Shown here: positions 62,540 through 64,000 of the stretch, piece after piece | Numbering within the stretch: position 1 is the first letter of the stretch | How the letters are laid out: each line of letters starts with the position of its first letter | Assembly: GCA_003991915.1 (NCBI GenBank) | Contig: RQTK01000081.1 | Coordinates: 718,424-782,423 of the forward strand | DNA: 64,000 bases | Source of the DNA: Elysia chlorotica | Taxonomy: Eukaryota; Mollusca; Gastropoda; Plakobranchidae | Direction: 5' to 3' | Made by a program: the position numbers and the translations under genes | Notes under the pieces: generated by a model | Database searches by the model: none | What the model saw: the letters and a program-made list of their open reading frames with translations, nothing else | Told to the model about the DNA's origin: nothing

Positions 62540-62668
62540 ATGGCGCAGTCCCTGATGTTCGCTAAAGGTTACTTTAAAAAGTTAGAATGGGACTATGGCT
62601 GTAATTCGAACCCTGGATGTTCTATTTGTTAGTTCAGAGCACTACCAAGATATTTAGTGCCCCATGGT
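62540..62668 (-). mobile_element. tRNA-like SINE fragment downstream of RBM22
   Basis: Reverse complement reads ggggcactaaatatcttgg, tagtgctctgaac and cagggttcgaattacagcc, giving A- and B-box-like motifs. A separate family from A. Confidence 0.55.
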
Positions 62669-62699
62669 TATGAAGCTGATCATTAAACAACTGAATGCA

Positions 62700-63312
62700 T
62701 GTACTGATTTCTACTCTAATTTACAGCTAAAACTAGTTATACTGATTTCTACTCTAATTTACAGCTAAAACTAGTTATACTGATTTCTACTCTAATTTAC
62801 AGCTAAAATTAGTTATACTGATTTCTACTCTAATTTACAGCTAAAACTAGTTATACTGATTTCTACTCTAATTTACAGCTAAAACTAGTTATACATGTAC
62901 TGATTTCTACTATAATTTACAACTAAAACTAGTTATAGTGATTTCTACTATAAGTTACAGCTAAAACTAGTTATAGTGATTTCTACTATAATTTACAACT
63001 AAAACTAGTATACTGGTTTCTTCTTTAATTTACAGCTAAAATTAGTATACTGGTTTCTTCTCTAATTTACAGCTAAAATTAGTATACTGGTTTCTTCTTT
63101 AATTTACAGCTAAAATTAGTATACTGGTTTCTTCTCTAATTTACAGCTAAAATTAGTTATACTGATTTCTACTCTAATTTACAGCTAAAATTAGTTATAC
63201 TGATTTCTACTCTTAATTTACAGCTAAAATTAGTTATACTGATTTCTACTCTAATTTACAGCTAAAACTAGTTATACTGATTTTTACTGTAATTTACATC
63301 TAAAACTAGTTA
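62700..63312. repeat. 38-bp minisatellite, about 16 units
   Basis: Consensus gatttctactctaatttaca followed by gctaaaactagttatact, with a variant block of shorter units (ggtttcttctctaatttaca) at about 63010..63140. Intergenic, downstream of RBM22. Confidence 0.95.
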
Positions 63313-63394
63313 AAGAATATTACAAAATAACATTCCGGGTAAAAGGAGCTGCAGATCTACAAAAATACGATAGGACACGCTATTTGTTTTGTTG

Positions 63395-63650
63395 CTTCAC
63401 GCCCAACGTCAGCACCATATAGCCTATCTTGTAGACGGGCCCCAAGACTAACGTCTAAAATTTTACGTGCTGCCGAACTCGAGACAGGGCAGGGAGACCT
63501 GGGATCGTGTCTTAGCCAGTCACATTAAACTAACTGACACCGAGTCACCGATCCAACCAGCAGGGGACGAAATTGGACAATTAAATCTTCGACCGATCGA
63601 TGGATTCGAACCACAGACGGTCCGATCTGGAGATGAACACTTTACCCCCC
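63395..63650 (-). mobile_element. tRNA-derived SINE, family A, with C-rich end
   Basis: Reverse copy: tail gcccaacgtcagcacc and gggccccaagactaacgtc, middle gacaccgagtcaccgatcc, head gattcgaaccacagacgg (B-box). A run of 13 C lies at the head end. Confidence 0.8.
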
Positions 63651-63719
63651 CCCCCCAGTACGAAACGCAAAGAAAAATCAAATCAACGGCAAGTGAAAGA
63701 AGTAACATATACCTATAAA

Positions 63720-64000
63720 GACAAGTGTTAAAAAAAAAAGACCACGAGAGGCAAGGCAGAAAGTAAAATTTGATAATTCATTTAAGGGTTGATGTGATTT
63801 TGCAATTTTAAAGAAAGAGAGCTCCAGAAAGTGAAACCAGTCTCACATATAACGATCCTACTCATCTCGAGGGCCGCCAGTTTCGGGTGTTTGAATACAC
63901 TAATTAATATAAAATGATACATAATGTGTCACTCTACCAGCCACTCTCCTTCAATTAAAAACAATAAAAATGTCTCCCGAAAGGTGAGTCTCCTTCGCCA
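63720..64000. other. Right-end intergenic sequence, nothing recognised
   Basis: AT-rich; no coding block, splice pair or repeat unit that I could support. Confidence 0.5.

Noticed and set aside
62700-63312. CRISPR-like regular repeat
   Set aside because: Eukaryotic minisatellite with head-to-tail units and no unique spacers.

Overview
This is an assembled nuclear DNA window from an animal. It is AT-rich, has many short exons with canonical splice sites, and carries tRNA-derived SINEs, miniature inverted-repeat elements, microsatellites and two runs of N. Protein similarity recalled from memory, the SINE style and frequent agatctagatctag motifs suggest a lophotrochozoan, probably a gastropod mollusc. 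That placement is inference; no database could be consulted.

The window holds two conserved host genes arranged head to head. On the minus strand, from about 48.6 kb down to the left edge, lies the 5' two thirds of UBR4 (p600; pushover/poe in fly, BIG in plants), the giant UBR-box E3 ubiquitin ligase. I could place 74 coding exons (575..48592). Their lengths sum to 10,179 nt, exactly 3,393 codons, with compatible phases at every junction when duplicated exons are counted once. The UBR box is at 22918..23065. The C-terminal catalytic part lies beyond base 1. On the plus strand, 51048..60761, is a complete nine-exon RBM22 gene (spliceosomal zinc-finger/RRM protein, 475 codons).

Layout: 1..48.6 kb is UBR4 exons and introns. 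48.6..51.0 kb is the divergent intergenic region, with a miniature inverted-repeat element starting 43 bases upstream of the UBR4 ATG, a related partial copy and a 550-base N gap. 51.0..60.8 kb is RBM22. 60.8..64 kb is intergenic, with a 38-bp minisatellite and SINEs. I saw no operon, CRISPR array, functional RNA gene or viral fossil.

The most unusual property is local tandem duplication that repeatedly crosses UBR4 exon edges. The donor edges of exons 6, 40, 43 and 60 and the acceptor edge of exon 40 are repeated with their splice sites. Exon 20 is present twice, and the exon 15-16 pair is present twice in a phase-compatible way that could add 116 residues. UBR4 also has an intron whose frame is satisfied only by a GC donor, and a 30-nt microexon. 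These features are not a new biological system, but they bear directly on annotation and on how UBR4 is spliced.

The two genes act in unrelated pathways: N-degron/quality-control ubiquitination and pre-mRNA splicing. Their shared neighbourhood suggests at most a shared divergent promoter region.
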